Shown one piece after another: positions 1 through 9,431 of a stretch of DNA of 64,000 bases (positions are counted from its first letter, which is position 1; each line of letters starts with the position of its first letter). The DNA lies in assembly GCA_905182535.1 (NCBI GenBank), contig CAJJBZ010000008.1:1-64000 (forward strand). Reading direction: 5' to 3'. The stretch comes from an uncultured Planktomarina sp. (lineage in GTDB: Bacteria; Pseudomonadota; Alphaproteobacteria; Rhodobacterales; Rhodobacteraceae). The notes under the pieces were generated by a model that saw only the letters and a list, made by a program, of their open reading frames with translations, searched no databases and was not told where the DNA came from. Both the position numbers and the translations under genes were made by a program.

Positions 1-916
1 GATTATGCTGGGGTGAATAGCCTGTACCGATCACCTTTGGGTGCCATCTTGCCAGGCCGTCCGACGTCGCGGGTTTTTGAGGAGCCGATCTTGCCCGCGG
101 TGACGGATCTGGGCCGCAAACATCCGGTGAGCGAAAGCCTTGAGGCTTTTGCGCCGGAGGAGAGGCTGGGGCCGTTGGATGCGGCAGATTGAGCTTGAGG
201 CGACATCAGGTGATGTTTTGATGACTGGTCTACAAGAGCGCCCCTTGCTTATGGTGGATCGCGTCGGGGCAGGGCGCGTGGCGCTGTTGGCTTCGGATCA
301 TGCATGGCTGTGGGATCGCGGTTTTGAGGGCGGTGGCCCACAGGCAGAGATGCTGCGCCGCGTGGCGCATTGGTCGATGCGGGAACCTGACTTGGAAGAA
401 GAAGCGCTTCTTGCAACGGTCACCGAAACTGGTTTGTTGGCCACCCGTCGCAGTCTGACCGATGACGCTGTATCAGCGCTCGGGGTGACCACGCCAAGTG
501 GAGAGATCTTGACAATCCCCTTTGAAGAGGTGGCTCCAGGGCGTTATGAGGCGCTAATTTCAAATGGGGAATTGGGACTTTATCGGCTGCGATCTGATGA
601 TTTGGAAGTGGTCGCGGCCCTAGGTCCGGCGGCGCCCCGAGAATTTGTCCAAACCATTGCATCGGCTAAGATTTTGGCACCGGTGCTGGCGCAAACGGGC
701 GGTGGCTCAATGGCAATATCGCAGGGTCTGCCGAAGCTGCGTGATGTTCGAAGTGGACGGCCTGCCCATGGACGTGGCTGGATTGGCTTGGTCGCGCGTG
801 ATGCCTATACGGTGCAAGGCGTGCAGATCGCACCGTTCGTGCCTGCTTGGATTTATCTGCTGCTGTCGGCTGCGGGTTTGCTTGCCGGTTGGTTGCGCGA
901 AGGCCGCCGTACTTAG
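1..916 (+). pseudogene. Membrane protein with glutamine-amidotransferase-like domain, C-terminal part, frameshifted
   Basis: The gene enters from the left edge. Frame 1 reads as coding from base 1 (SLYRSPLGAILPG, then LGRKHPVSESLEAFAPEE) and ends at a TGA at 190-192. The matching continuation (GWGRWMRQIEL, then VGAGRVALLASDHAWLW) lies in frame 2 from about base 157 to the TAG at 914-916. The two halves join naturally around 150-160 with a one-base offset. The combined protein resembles the C-terminal half of the long roseobacter membrane proteins with a GATase1-like domain, usually close to 700 residues, ending in one membrane helix (PAWIYLLLSAAGLLAGWL) and a basic tail. Function is not established; such proteins often sit next to MoxR-type ATPase and VWA-domain genes, which would lie outside the window. 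The stop overlaps the convergent DUF599 gene by four bases. The break may be real or a sequence error. Confidence 0.7.
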
Positions 917-1624
917 CTATCGGCGCTAGTGCCGGATTTCAAAAGTGTGCTGGCTTGAGATGAAAATTCACGGTTCCACAGCATCCATAGCGTTACTAAA
1001 AATGCCGCTAGCAAGACGGGCGCTCCGGCCAACCATGCCAGCGAGGCGAGGGCGAAATACATCGCTCTTAGTCCGCGGTTAAAGCTCAGAGCGGCACGAA
1101 TGTTGATCTCCCCGGCCATAATGGCGCGAGGGATGGCTTGTGGGTGGTTTGGGTTATTGGGCACAGCAGCCATCAAAACCGCGCAATAACCAAACAGGCG
1201 ACTGGACCAAACGAATTTCAAAAACGCATAGACCAAAAACAAGGCAGCAAAGGCCAGCTTGATTTGCAGTTTTAACGAGGTTGCCTCCTGCGACTGTGTT
1301 AAAGCATGTGTGAGGCTCAACCAAGCGATCTGGTGAGCCCATCATTGCCAAAAGGCCACCGATCGAGATCAAGGCTGTGGAGCCAAAAAAGGCCGTGCTT
1401 TGGCGTAAAGATGCGAGGGTTTGCGCATCAAAGATCCGCGGGTCTCGATCCACAAAGGTTAACATCCATGCGCGGCGATAGAATGACATCAAGGCCATGA
1501 CAGAGGGCCTCCGCGTGGGCGGGTTTTCTATGAAATGGCCCATGACAAGGGCGGCTATGAGGCCGAAGCTCACCACCATAAGGTCCCAAGGCGTCAAAGC
1601 CGATAAAATTACATCAAAAATCAT
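913..1624 (-). pseudogene. DUF599 family membrane protein, frameshifted
   Basis: The N-terminal part starts at the ATG at 1624 (MIFDVILSALTPWDLMVV) and contains the DUF599 features RAWMLTFVDRDPRIFDAQ and LRQSTAFFGSTALISIGG. Around 1315-1330 this frame leaves the family pattern. A second frame continues from LTHALTQSQEA through FGYCAVLMAAVPNNP, AGEINIRAALSFNRGLRAMY and a last hydrophobic segment to the TAA at 913. Joined, the product is about 235 residues with roughly four membrane helices, the normal size for the family. The role of DUF599 proteins is unknown. The defect is a single-base shift, so it is either an inactivating mutation or an error. The neighbouring convergent gene also carries a one-base shift. 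Confidence 0.7.
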
Positions 1625-1702
1625 GGGTAGATAGTAACAGATGATTTGGCCTTGCGATCCCCTAAAATTGGTTATATTTATTTACCAATTGGAGGGTTTA
1701 AT

Positions 1703-3133
1703 ATGGAAATGCCACAGCCGAATTCGGAGATCTTGTTGAAAAAGGCAAAAGTTGCCGCTGCTTTGCGGGCTGTTTTGCCCCATGATGCGGTGATCGATGA
1801 TCCGTCTGAAACCCGTGCCTATGAATGCGATGCGCTGACGGCCTACCGCTGTCCGCCGATGATTGCAGTTCTGCCCTCTACGACTCAGCAAGTGTCGGAT
1901 GTTTTGAAAATTTGCCATCGCGAAGGCGTGCCTGTGGTGCCGCGCGGATCTGGAACATCGCTGGCGGGTGGTGCATTGCCTACGGCTGACTGTGTTATTT
2001 TGGGCGTGGCGAAGATGAGCCAAGTTTTGGAAACAGATTACGAAAATCGATTGATCCGTGTTCAAAGTGGCCGCACGAATCTGAGTGTTTCTGGGGCGGT
2101 TGAGGAGGAAGATTTCTTCTATGCGCCCGATCCATCAAGCCAGCTAGCTTGCGCCATTGCGGGCAATATCGCCATGAATTCAGGGGGTGCGCATTGTTTG
2201 AAATATGGGGTGACCACCAACAACTTGCTCGGTGTGACCATGGTGATGATGGACGGTGAAATTGTTGAAATTGGCGGGGGTCACCTTGATTCCTCTGGTT
2301 TGGACATTCTTGGAATCATTTGCGGATCTGAAGGTCAGCTGGGTGTGGTGACCGAAGCCACCCTGCGCATTTTGCCCAAACCCGAAGGCGCCCGTCCAGT
2401 AATGATTGCCTTTGACAGCAACGAAGTGGCCGGTGCCTGTGTGGCCGATATCATCAAGGCTGGTGTTCTGCCGGTGGCGATTGAATTCATGGATCGCCCT
2501 ATTATTGAGATTTGTGAAAACTTTGCGAAAGCTGGATATCCAGACTGTGAAGCGCTTTTGATTGTAGAAGTGGAAGGCTCAGAAGCTGAAATTCAAGATC
2601 AACTAGACCGCATTTGCAGAATTGCGCAAAAACATAATCCAGTGGAGCTGCGCCAAAGCCAATCTGATACAGAAAGTGCTGCAATTTGGCTGGGCCGTAA
2701 GTCTGCCTTTGGGGCGGTGGGACAGGTCGCTGACTATATGTGTTTGGACGGCACAATCCCTGTTTCTGCCCTGCCAGAGGTACTTCGTCGGATCAAGGAA
2801 TTGTCTGAGCATTATGGTCTACGAGTAGGCAATGTGTTTCATGCTGGTGATGGGAACATGCACCCATTGATCATGTTTGATGCAAATAAAAAGGGTGACC
2901 TTGAACTTTGTGAGGCCATGGGCGCGGATGTGCTGCGTCTCTGCGTTGAGGTTGGTGGCTGCCTAACTGGTGAGCATGGTGTTGGTATCGAAAAACGTGA
3001 TTTAATGGAAAATCAATACGGCGCTGGAGACCTAGAGATTCAGATGGCTGTGAAGGATGTGTTTGATCCTGGATGGTTGCTTAATCCAGCTAAGGTTTTT
3101 CCTTTGTCAGTGTCTGAAACGCGTCGGGCATAA
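1703..3133 (+). CDS. glcD: Glycolate oxidase subunit GlcD (FAD-linked)
   Basis: This is the FAD-binding subunit of glycolate oxidase (glycolate to glyoxylate, electrons to quinone), 476 residues. The PCMH-type FAD domain shows PRGSGTSLAGGALP near residue 75, followed by the C-terminal FAD-oxidase domain with HAGDGNMHPLIMFD and the LTGEHGVGIEKRD signature. I chose the ATG at 1703 because GGAGGG lies seven bases upstream; the open frame extends back to 1646 without a ribosome site. It is first in a glcDEF operon: its TAA overlaps the glcE ATG by one base. Glycolate is an abundant phytoplankton exudate, which fits a marine heterotroph. No glcC-type regulator is adjacent. Confidence 0.95.
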   Translation: MEMPQPNSEILLKKAKVAAALRAVLPHDAVIDDPSETRAYECDALTAYRCPPMIAVLPSTTQQVSDVLKICHREGVPVVPRGSGTSLAGGALPTADCVILGVAKMSQVLETDYENRLIRVQSGRTNLSVSGAVEEEDFFYAPDPSSQLACAIAGNIAMNSGGAHCLKYGVTTNNLLGVTMVMMDGEIVEIGGGHLDSSGLDILGIICGSEGQLGVVTEATLRILPKPEGARPVMIAFDSNEVAGACVADIIKAGVLPVAIEFMDRPIIEICENFAKAGYPDCEALLIVEVEGSEAEIQDQLDRICRIAQKHNPVELRQSQSDTESAAIWLGRKSAFGAVGQVADYMCLDGTIPVSALPEVLRRIKELSEHYGLRVGNVFHAGDGNMHPLIMFDANKKGDLELCEAMGADVLRLCVEVGGCLTGEHGVGIEKRDLMENQYGAGDLEIQMAVKDVFDPGWLLNPAKVFPLSVSETRRA

Positions 3134-4302
3134 TGAGCGCTACAATATTCCCTCAAGATGAAACCGCCTTATCTGCGGCTATCCTCGATGCTGCTGGACC
3201 TTTGCAGATCTTGGGCGGTGGGACTCGGTCCATTGGCCGGATCCTTGAGGGGCAAAAGCTCAGCACCGCCCAGCTCAAGGGTATTGTTCTTTATGAGCCT
3301 GCGGCCCTAACGCTTGTAGCCAAAACTGGAACCTCGATTGCTAATATTGAAACAGAGCTGGCTGCTGAAAACCAAAAGCTAGCTTTTGAACCTATGGATC
3401 ATCGCACCTTATTAGGAACGCAAGGTACGCCAACTCTGGGTGGAGTTATGGCTGCCAATGTATCTGGGCCGCGGCGTATCCAAGTAGGGGCGGCCCGTGA
3501 TTTTGCTTTGGGGGTCTCTTTTGTCGATGGTTCCGGTCAGATACTCAAAAATGGTGGCCGGGTGATGAAGAATGTCACTGGCTATGATCTAGTAAAATTA
3601 ATGGCGGGCTCTTGGGGTACGCTTGGAGTGCTGAGCGAAGTTGCCCTAAAGGTTTTGCCAGTGAGCGAAACCCAAGCAACTTTAAAAATTTATGTTTCTT
3701 CCTGGGCACAGGCTGTTGCCTGTATGTCTGCGGCGCTTGGCACACCATTTGATGTTAGCGGTGCGGCCACTATTCAGGATACTGATGGTGGACTGGGCGT
3801 AATCATTCGGGTGGAGGGATTTGAAGCCTCAATCAGATATCGCATTAAAGAATTGAAAACTGGCTTAGCGAAATTTGGCGAGACAGAAGAGGTGCTTAAT
3901 CCTTGGCTCGAGGTAAGAGACCTCCCGTCGTGGGCATCTCTCGATACTGTTTGGAAGGTATCAGTTCGACCTACGGATGCTCTGAGTGTGATTGCTACGA
4001 TGCAAGACCTGCAAAAAGATGTTGGTTTTAAGTGTCAGTTGGATTGGGGCGGTGGACTTTTGTGGCTTGGGCTTGACGCTAAACAACTTGGTGATTTTCC
4101 TGTTGGTTTGCAGCTACACAAAGTGCTCCAGGGGGCTGTAGGTCAATTGGGTGGTCACGCGACTTTGATGAAATCTAGTATTTTAAGCGGGCAAGACATC
4201 CCGCATTTTCAGCCCCTTAGCCGAATGGTAGAAATAGTCAGTCAAACCCTGCGTAGTAAGTTTGACCCGCGTGGAATTCTAAACCCGGGACGGATGAACT
4301 GA
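3133..4302 (+). CDS. glcE: Glycolate oxidase subunit GlcE
   Basis: This is the second FAD-domain subunit of glycolate oxidase, 389 residues, shorter than GlcD and with a reduced PCMH domain (ILGGGTRSIGR near residue 27, TLGGVMAANVSGPRR near 100, NVTGYDLVKLMAGSWGTLG near 145). It ends in FDPRGILNPGRMN, the typical end of this family. Start and stop overlap the neighbouring glc genes by one base each, so translation is very likely coupled and the three subunits are made together. No defect is seen. Confidence 0.94.
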   Translation: MSATIFPQDETALSAAILDAAGPLQILGGGTRSIGRILEGQKLSTAQLKGIVLYEPAALTLVAKTGTSIANIETELAAENQKLAFEPMDHRTLLGTQGTPTLGGVMAANVSGPRRIQVGAARDFALGVSFVDGSGQILKNGGRVMKNVTGYDLVKLMAGSWGTLGVLSEVALKVLPVSETQATLKIYVSSWAQAVACMSAALGTPFDVSGAATIQDTDGGLGVIIRVEGFEASIRYRIKELKTGLAKFGETEEVLNPWLEVRDLPSWASLDTVWKVSVRPTDALSVIATMQDLQKDVGFKCQLDWGGGLLWLGLDAKQLGDFPVGLQLHKVLQGAVGQLGGHATLMKSSILSGQDIPHFQPLSRMVEIVSQTLRSKFDPRGILNPGRMN

Positions 4303-5618
4303 TGCAAACACATTTTACAGAAACCCAGCTTGAAGACCCTCAGATGCAGCGGACCAATGATATTCTGCGTAGCTGCATCCATTGTGGGTTTTGCACAGCG
4401 ACTTGTCCTACCTATCAGGTTTTGGGCGACGAATTGGACAGCCCACGTGGTCGTATATACCTGATCAAAGATATGTTGGAAAATCATCGAGTGCCAGATG
4501 AGAAAACTGTGAAGCATGTTGACCGGTGCCTGTCCTGTTTGGCTTGTATGTCGACCTGTCCGTCTGGTGTGAATTATATGCATTTAGTGGATCATGCTCG
4601 GGCATATATTGAAGAGACCTATCAGCGGAGCTGGTCTGACCGTCTGCTCCGCTGGACCTTGGCGCGTATATTGCCTTATCCGAACCGTTTCCGCCTGGCA
4701 TTGCTAGGTGCTCGAATTATGCGGCCCTTTCGGCATTTGATGCCGGACCTCAGATTAAAAGCCATGCTAGAAATGGCGCCAAGGCAAATCCCGGCGCGCA
4801 GCTTGAACGATGATGCTCAAACTTTTCCCGCTCAAGGGCCACAAAAAATGCGGGTGGCACTGATGACGGGCTGTGCACAGCGGGCTTTGAATACGGATAT
4901 CAACGATGCCACTATCCGACTATTGACTCGGCACGGCGCAGAGGTTGTGGTGCTAAAGCAGGGCTGTTGCGGGGCGTTGACCCATCACATGGGCAAGGTT
5001 GATGAAAGCCACAGAACTGCCGCTGTGAATATCGAGGCCTTTTCCGCTGAAGACGCGGCAAACGGCTTGGACGCTGTAGTGATCAACACCTCTGGCTGCG
5101 GGACCACAGTGAAAGACTATGGCCACATGTTCGCTGGCGCCCCTTTGGAGGAGGAAGCCAAGCGCGTTGCCGCTTTAGCAAGGGATGTCAGTGAAGTTTT
5201 AATGGACCTAAATTTACCAACATTGCCCGATCAAGGCTTACTAGTGGCCTATCATGCTGCCTGCTCTTTGCAGCACGGCCAGCAAATCAAAACTTACCCT
5301 AAGGATCTCCTGCGCCGTGTTGGATTTAAAGTATTGGAACCGACAGATAGCCATCTGTGTTGTGGATCAGCAGGCACTTATAACTTAATGCAGCCAGAGA
5401 TATCAGTCCAGTTAAAGGCTCGTAAAATTGAGACATTGGAGGCAAAAACTCCTGATGTGATTTCTGCGGGTAACCTTGGTTGTATGATCCAAATTGGCAG
5501 TGGTACGAATATTCCGATTATGCACACGGTCGAATTACTAGACTGGGCGACGGGCGGGCCAAAGCCAGCGTCTTTATCTGGCTCTTCAGGTCCAGGAAAA
5601 GTTCCTATCTTGCGTTAA
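4302..5618 (+). CDS. glcF: Glycolate oxidase iron-sulfur subunit GlcF
   Basis: This 438-residue subunit passes electrons from GlcDE to the membrane quinone pool. Two ferredoxin-type [4Fe-4S] clusters are visible near the N-terminus (CIHCGFCTATCP and CLSCLACMSTCPSG). Two cysteine-rich CCG domains follow (GCCGALTHHMGK around residue 225 and CCGSAGTYNLM around 350). Its ATG overlaps the glcE TGA. The last gene of the glc operon; the next gene starts about 60 bases downstream on the same strand and is unrelated in function. Confidence 0.95.
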   Translation: MQTHFTETQLEDPQMQRTNDILRSCIHCGFCTATCPTYQVLGDELDSPRGRIYLIKDMLENHRVPDEKTVKHVDRCLSCLACMSTCPSGVNYMHLVDHARAYIEETYQRSWSDRLLRWTLARILPYPNRFRLALLGARIMRPFRHLMPDLRLKAMLEMAPRQIPARSLNDDAQTFPAQGPQKMRVALMTGCAQRALNTDINDATIRLLTRHGAEVVVLKQGCCGALTHHMGKVDESHRTAAVNIEAFSAEDAANGLDAVVINTSGCGTTVKDYGHMFAGAPLEEEAKRVAALARDVSEVLMDLNLPTLPDQGLLVAYHAACSLQHGQQIKTYPKDLLRRVGFKVLEPTDSHLCCGSAGTYNLMQPEISVQLKARKIETLEAKTPDVISAGNLGCMIQIGSGTNIPIMHTVELLDWATGGPKPASLSGSSGPGKVPILR

Positions 5619-5680
5619 AGCAGGCACAATCAGATGGTTTGGGTTTCCTTTCCGCGACATTTATGCCGTATGATAATTTT

Positions 5681-6448
5681 ATGCGAACATTGACGTCTCT
5701 CATCGTTCTTCTCATCTGTCTTGCTCAGGCTGCTATGGCCCAGAATGCCATATCAAAACTGAGTAAGGCTGATCAAGCCACGCTTTGGTTGGCGGTTGGT
5801 CGGCTGAATGTAGCGAATGGTGGCTTTTGTACGGCTACGTTAATTGGACGATTGCACGTCCTAACTGCGGCACATTGCATATTTGACGCTGAGACTGGAA
5901 CACAGGTGGATGTTGGTCGCTTGGAATTCCGAGCCGGCTGGCAGAATGGGCAAGCAGAGGCGTATCGTAAAGTTGGCTCGATTGAAGTACACCCTGATTT
6001 CTCATTTATGGGGCAAACTGGTTTGCAACGTGTATCCAGTGATTTAGCTATTTTGCGATTGCTTACACCGATTCAACATCCTGATATAAAACCGTTTTCT
6101 GTAGCCCAAATGCCCTTGAAAGGTGCCTTTGTCTCGGTCGTGTCTTACGCCCACGATCGCAGTGAGAGCCCTAGGTTTCATGACGGCTGTAAAATTTTGG
6201 GTCGTAAAGAAAATGTACAGGTGTTCAGTTGTGAAGTGGATTATGGATCTTCCGGCGCCCCAGTCTTTCGGTTAGATTTAGGGGTACCCATGATTATTTC
6301 TGTGATTTCAGCTAAGTCAACCTACTTGGCTCAACCAATTTCTCTTGGTGCGTCGGCGGTTGAGAAAATTGTGATTTTGACCGATGTGGCATCGACCAGC
6401 GCAGCTGACCCATCAGCCTCACGTGGTGCTAACTTTTTGCGACCCTAA
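5681..6448 (+). CDS. Secreted trypsin-like serine protease
   Basis: This is a 255-residue S1-family protease with an N-terminal signal peptide (hydrophobic LTSLIVLLICLAQAAMA, likely cut before QNAIS), so it acts in the periplasm or outside the cell. The catalytic triad is readable: His in VLTAAHCIF, Asp in SSDLAILRL, Ser in DYGSSGAPVF. The ATG at 5681 starts directly before the signal peptide; an in-frame ATG at 5663 would add six residues. Paired cysteines near residues 46 and 66 and in the second half suggest disulfides. The substrate is unknown. It follows glcF on the same strand, but I see no functional link. Confidence 0.85.
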   Translation: MRTLTSLIVLLICLAQAAMAQNAISKLSKADQATLWLAVGRLNVANGGFCTATLIGRLHVLTAAHCIFDAETGTQVDVGRLEFRAGWQNGQAEAYRKVGSIEVHPDFSFMGQTGLQRVSSDLAILRLLTPIQHPDIKPFSVAQMPLKGAFVSVVSYAHDRSESPRFHDGCKILGRKENVQVFSCEVDYGSSGAPVFRLDLGVPMIISVISAKSTYLAQPISLGASAVEKIVILTDVASTSAADPSASRGANFLRP

Positions 6449-6451
6449 AGC

Positions 6452-6706
6452 TTGGGCACATCACCTTGGAACATCTCTACCCTAGAGCCCGACCCCACAG
6501 ATAAAAACATATTGTACCGAGGGATTACGACCTGTGCTTTCGACTGGCAGTTTCATCTTGACGATTATGTTCGCGTCACTGTTGTCAGCCATGTAAATGG
6601 CGTGTTACACATTGATTTGATACACAAAGTTCCAGTGGTACTGAAATCTCGACGCATCATAGTTCAATCAAAAGCACCGTTTCATGCGAAAGTGGCTACC
6701 ACGTAA
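6452..6706 (+). pseudogene. Hsp20 (IbpA-type small heat-shock protein) C-terminal remnant
   Basis: The reading frame ends in a segment that matches the C-terminal half of the alpha-crystallin domain of IbpA-type Hsp20: LYRGITTCAFDWQFHLDD, then NGVLHIDLIHKVPVVLKSRR and IIVQS. Intact relatives read YRGI-x-R-x-F-x-R-x-F-x-L-x-D and EVPEAMKPRRI here. The N-terminal half of the family (about 80 residues) is missing; only a PWNI-like scrap precedes it. Residues normally basic in this region are replaced (CAFDWQ). A short TTG-started frame without a good ribosome site makes expression unlikely. I call it a decayed chaperone fragment from family memory, without an alignment. Confidence 0.6.
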
Positions 6707-6781
6707 CTTCATTGAATTCTCCTTGAGTTCAGGGAAAAAGGCTAGGAAATACTTGCTTTTTTCCCTATGTGGCTGCGTTGG

Positions 6782-8257
6782 TTACACCGACATGCAAATA
6801 TATTTCATCTCAAGATATTCATCCATGCCATGATGGCTGCCTTCACGACCAAGGCCTGATTGCTTGATACCGCCAAAAGGTGCAACTTCGGTTGAAATGA
6901 TTCCAGTATTGACGCCAATGATGCCATATTCCAAAGCCTCAGCCACTTTATAAACCCGGCTGAGGTCTTTGGCATAGAAATAAGCAGCGAGTCCGAAGAT
7001 TGTATCATTGGCCATGGCTATAACGTCATCTTCGTCTTCAAACTCAAACAATGGTGCCATAGGGCCGAAGGTCTCTTCCTGACTAACCTGCATCTCTTGG
7101 GTTACGCCCGTCAAAATTGTTGGTTGGAAGAATGTTCCACCCAAATCATGGGGCTTTCCACCGGTTGCCAGCACCGCGCCCTTTGCCAATGCGTCTTTGA
7201 TATGTTCTTGCACCTTGTCCAGTGCAGGCTTTGAGATCAATGGCCCCAAATCAGCTCCCTCGAAGCCATCGCCTACCTTCATAGCCTCTACAGCTTTTTT
7301 GAATCGAGCGGTGAAATCGGTATATACGCCTGATTGGACATAAATACGGTTTGCGCAGACGCAGGTTTGACCGTTGTTACGGAATTTGCTGGCCATTGCG
7401 CCAATTACAGCTTCATCAAGATCTGCATCGTTGAATACGATAAAGGGGGCATTTCCACCTAGTTCCATCGAGCATTTTTTGATTTGATCAGCAGCTTGTC
7501 CCAGCAAAATACGGCCCACACGGGTCGAACCTGTGAAGGTAATTTTGCGAACTTTGGGATTTTCGCAAAATTCCTTGCCTGAGGCTGATGCATCGTTAGA
7601 TGGCACAATTTGCAAGATACCAGCTGGGAGGCCGGCACGTTTGGCCAGAACACCTAAGGCTAAGGCGGATAAAGGGGTCAGCTCGGAGGGGCGGGCGACA
7701 AATGCGCAACCAGCAGCCAGTGCTGGTGCGGCTTTGCGTGTGATCATTGCGTTAGGAAAGTTCCAAGGGGTGATGGATGCTGCAACGCCAATTGGTTGTT
7801 TGATCACTGTGATCCGCTTGTCGGCCTGATGACCGGGAATAGTTTCACCATAATTACGCTTGGCTTCTTCTGCGAAGAACTCAACAAACGATGAACCGTA
7901 AGCGATTTCTCCCATCGCTTCAGCTAGTGGCTTACCCATTTCGGCCGTCAGGATCTTCGCTAAATCAGCTTGATTTTCCATCATCAAATTGTACCAAGCT
8001 CGCAGAATATTGGAACGTTCCTTGGCGGAAACGGCAGCCCACGTCTTTTGTGCTGCAGTGGCGCTAGAAATTGCTTTGGCTAGATCGGTCCGTGACAGAT
8101 CTGCAACTTGTGCTATCACATCGCCGCGCGCTGGGTTTTTAACATCAAAAGTTGCGCCACTTTCAGAATCAACCCATTGGTTGTTGATGAAGGCCTTTGT
8201 TTGCAGCAGACTAGGGTCTGATAACATGGATTTTAGGTCTGTGGATGAATCTAGCAT
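6782..8257 (-). CDS. gabD: NAD(P)-dependent succinate-semialdehyde dehydrogenase
   Basis: This 491-residue aldehyde dehydrogenase of the GabD type oxidises succinate semialdehyde to succinate, the last step of GABA and polyamine breakdown. It shows the family features ITPWNFPNAMITRK, the nucleotide-binding FTGSTRVGR, general-base Glu in MELGGNAPF, catalytic Cys in GQTCVCANR, and the C-terminal EVAPFGGIKQSGLGREGS. I chose the ATG at 8257 because GGGAGG precedes it by five bases; the frame is open further upstream to 8347 but overlaps the divergent hydrolase gene. The closest polyamine-related genes in the window are the Pot-type importers and the ureohydrolase, tens of kilobases away. Confidence 0.9.
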   Translation of the reverse strand: MLDSSTDLKSMLSDPSLLQTKAFINNQWVDSESGATFDVKNPARGDVIAQVADLSRTDLAKAISSATAAQKTWAAVSAKERSNILRAWYNLMMENQADLAKILTAEMGKPLAEAMGEIAYGSSFVEFFAEEAKRNYGETIPGHQADKRITVIKQPIGVAASITPWNFPNAMITRKAAPALAAGCAFVARPSELTPLSALALGVLAKRAGLPAGILQIVPSNDASASGKEFCENPKVRKITFTGSTRVGRILLGQAADQIKKCSMELGGNAPFIVFNDADLDEAVIGAMASKFRNNGQTCVCANRIYVQSGVYTDFTARFKKAVEAMKVGDGFEGADLGPLISKPALDKVQEHIKDALAKGAVLATGGKPHDLGGTFFQPTILTGVTQEMQVSQEETFGPMAPLFEFEDEDDVIAMANDTIFGLAAYFYAKDLSRVYKVAEALEYGIIGVNTGIISTEVAPFGGIKQSGLGREGSHHGMDEYLEMKYICMSV

Positions 8258-8322
8258 TTTTGCCTCCCTTGGTGTGAGATGTGAGATCATTTGATCGCTC
8301 GTTTGTCCAGAGGAGAAGTGCT

Positions 8323-9101
8323 TTGAACCTTGATGATGACTATGCAAATGCGGCCTATATACCCGATGCAGAAAGCTTTCTGGAATATTGGGATGAGGCC
8401 GCGCGCAACTACCGTCAGGCTGAATATACCCTGGGTCGAGCGCAGCTGAACCAGCCCTATGGTGCGCATCCAGATCAGGCTTTTGATCTGTTTTATCCGT
8501 CTGGGAGGCCTGAGGGATTGGTGGTCTTTGTCCATGGTGGATATTGGTTGCGCTTTGGGCGCAGAGATTTCTCGCATTTAGCGTAGGTTATGACCTTTGC
8601 CCAAATATTAGTATGACGCGTATTTCAGAAGAGCTTCGAGAGGCCATTAGTTTTATCTGGAGCAATAATAACATACTAGGTATTAACCGTGATAGGATAT
8701 GTGTCATGGGGCATTCTGCTGGTGGTCATTTGGTGGCGCGGATGGGTCAGGATGATGTTGATCTGCCAAGCGTTGTGCGTGGGCGGATTCGAAAAATCAT
8801 ACCAATTTCACCCGTTGCAGATCTTTTGCCCCTTATGCAAACGGAGATGAACGCAATGCTTAAGCTCAATGCCACAAGTGCAAAAGCTGAAAGCCCTGCC
8901 AGTCAGCCGAAGCCAGATAAAATTGATGTTCATGTTTGGGTGGGTGCCGAGGAACGGCCCGCCTTTTTGGCGCAGGCACAGCTTTTGGCCGATAGGTGGC
9001 AAGCTTCTCTGACTATCGAAATTTCAAAGCACCATTTTGATATTATCGCTGGCCTAGAAGACCCTAAAAGTGAGTTAATGGCAGTATTACTGGGAGAATA
9101 A
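8323..9101 (+). pseudogene. Alpha/beta hydrolase (kynurenine-formamidase-like) with internal deletion and frame break
   Basis: The 5' part (from the TTG at 8323, with AGGAG ten bases upstream) reads DDDYANAAYIPDAESF and the oxyanion-hole motif VVFVHGGYWLRFGRRDFSHL. It stops at a TAG near 8584. The rest continues in another frame from about 8590: GYDLCPN, the nucleophile elbow GHSAGGHLVARM, PISPVADLLPLMQTEMN, and the C-terminal His in KHHFDIIAGL. Compared with intact roseobacter homologues, about 12-14 residues between SHLA and the tyrosine of YDLCP are gone, with a loss of frame. This is a deletion rather than a one-base slip, so a true pseudogene is likely. It is divergent from gabD, with 65 bases between starts. 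Confidence 0.75.
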
Positions 9102-9107
9102 GGGCGG

Positions 9108-9431
9108 TTAGGGGCGGTGGCGCAGTGCAACATAAGATCCAATATAGCTTAGCCTGTCTGTGCCTTTGGTATCCAGGTCAGCCTTGGCATGTTCGAATAT
9201 AATTATGCAGGTGGTGTTGAGACCAAGATTGTCCTCAATGTTGGTACAATCAGATTTTGAGAACCAATGATTGAGGCGCGGGGTGGGGTTTTCGTTACAG
9301 ATGACTTCTACCCGGCTCGGAATGAAGTTGTGGCCTGCACATTCGTACAGATGTGAAAACACCAACTGCTGATGCTCAAAGTGTCCTGCAAAGACATCTG
9401 CGGTTTGTCCGCTTGAATTGGGCTGAGTCAA
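9108..9431 (-). CDS. Small hypothetical protein downstream of the SDR gene
   Basis: This is a 107-residue open frame with a TTG start at 9431 whose last bases overlap the TGA of the upstream SDR gene, a layout that suggests translational coupling. The product has no signal peptide or clear membrane helix. I recognise no family. It contains three cysteines and an end rich in basic residues. It could be a small soluble protein, or the remnant of a larger one. Only the overlap supports it as a gene. Confidence 0.35.
   Translation of the reverse strand: MTQPNSSGQTADVFAGHFEHQQLVFSHLYECAGHNFIPSRVEVICNENPTPRLNHWFSKSDCTNIEDNLGLNTTCIIIFEHAKADLDTKGTDRLSYIGSYVALRHRP

Noticed and set aside
1646-1702. 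Upstream start for glcD at 1646
   Set aside because: It would add 19 unconserved-looking residues without a ribosome site, whereas the ATG at 1703 has GGAGGG at good spacing.
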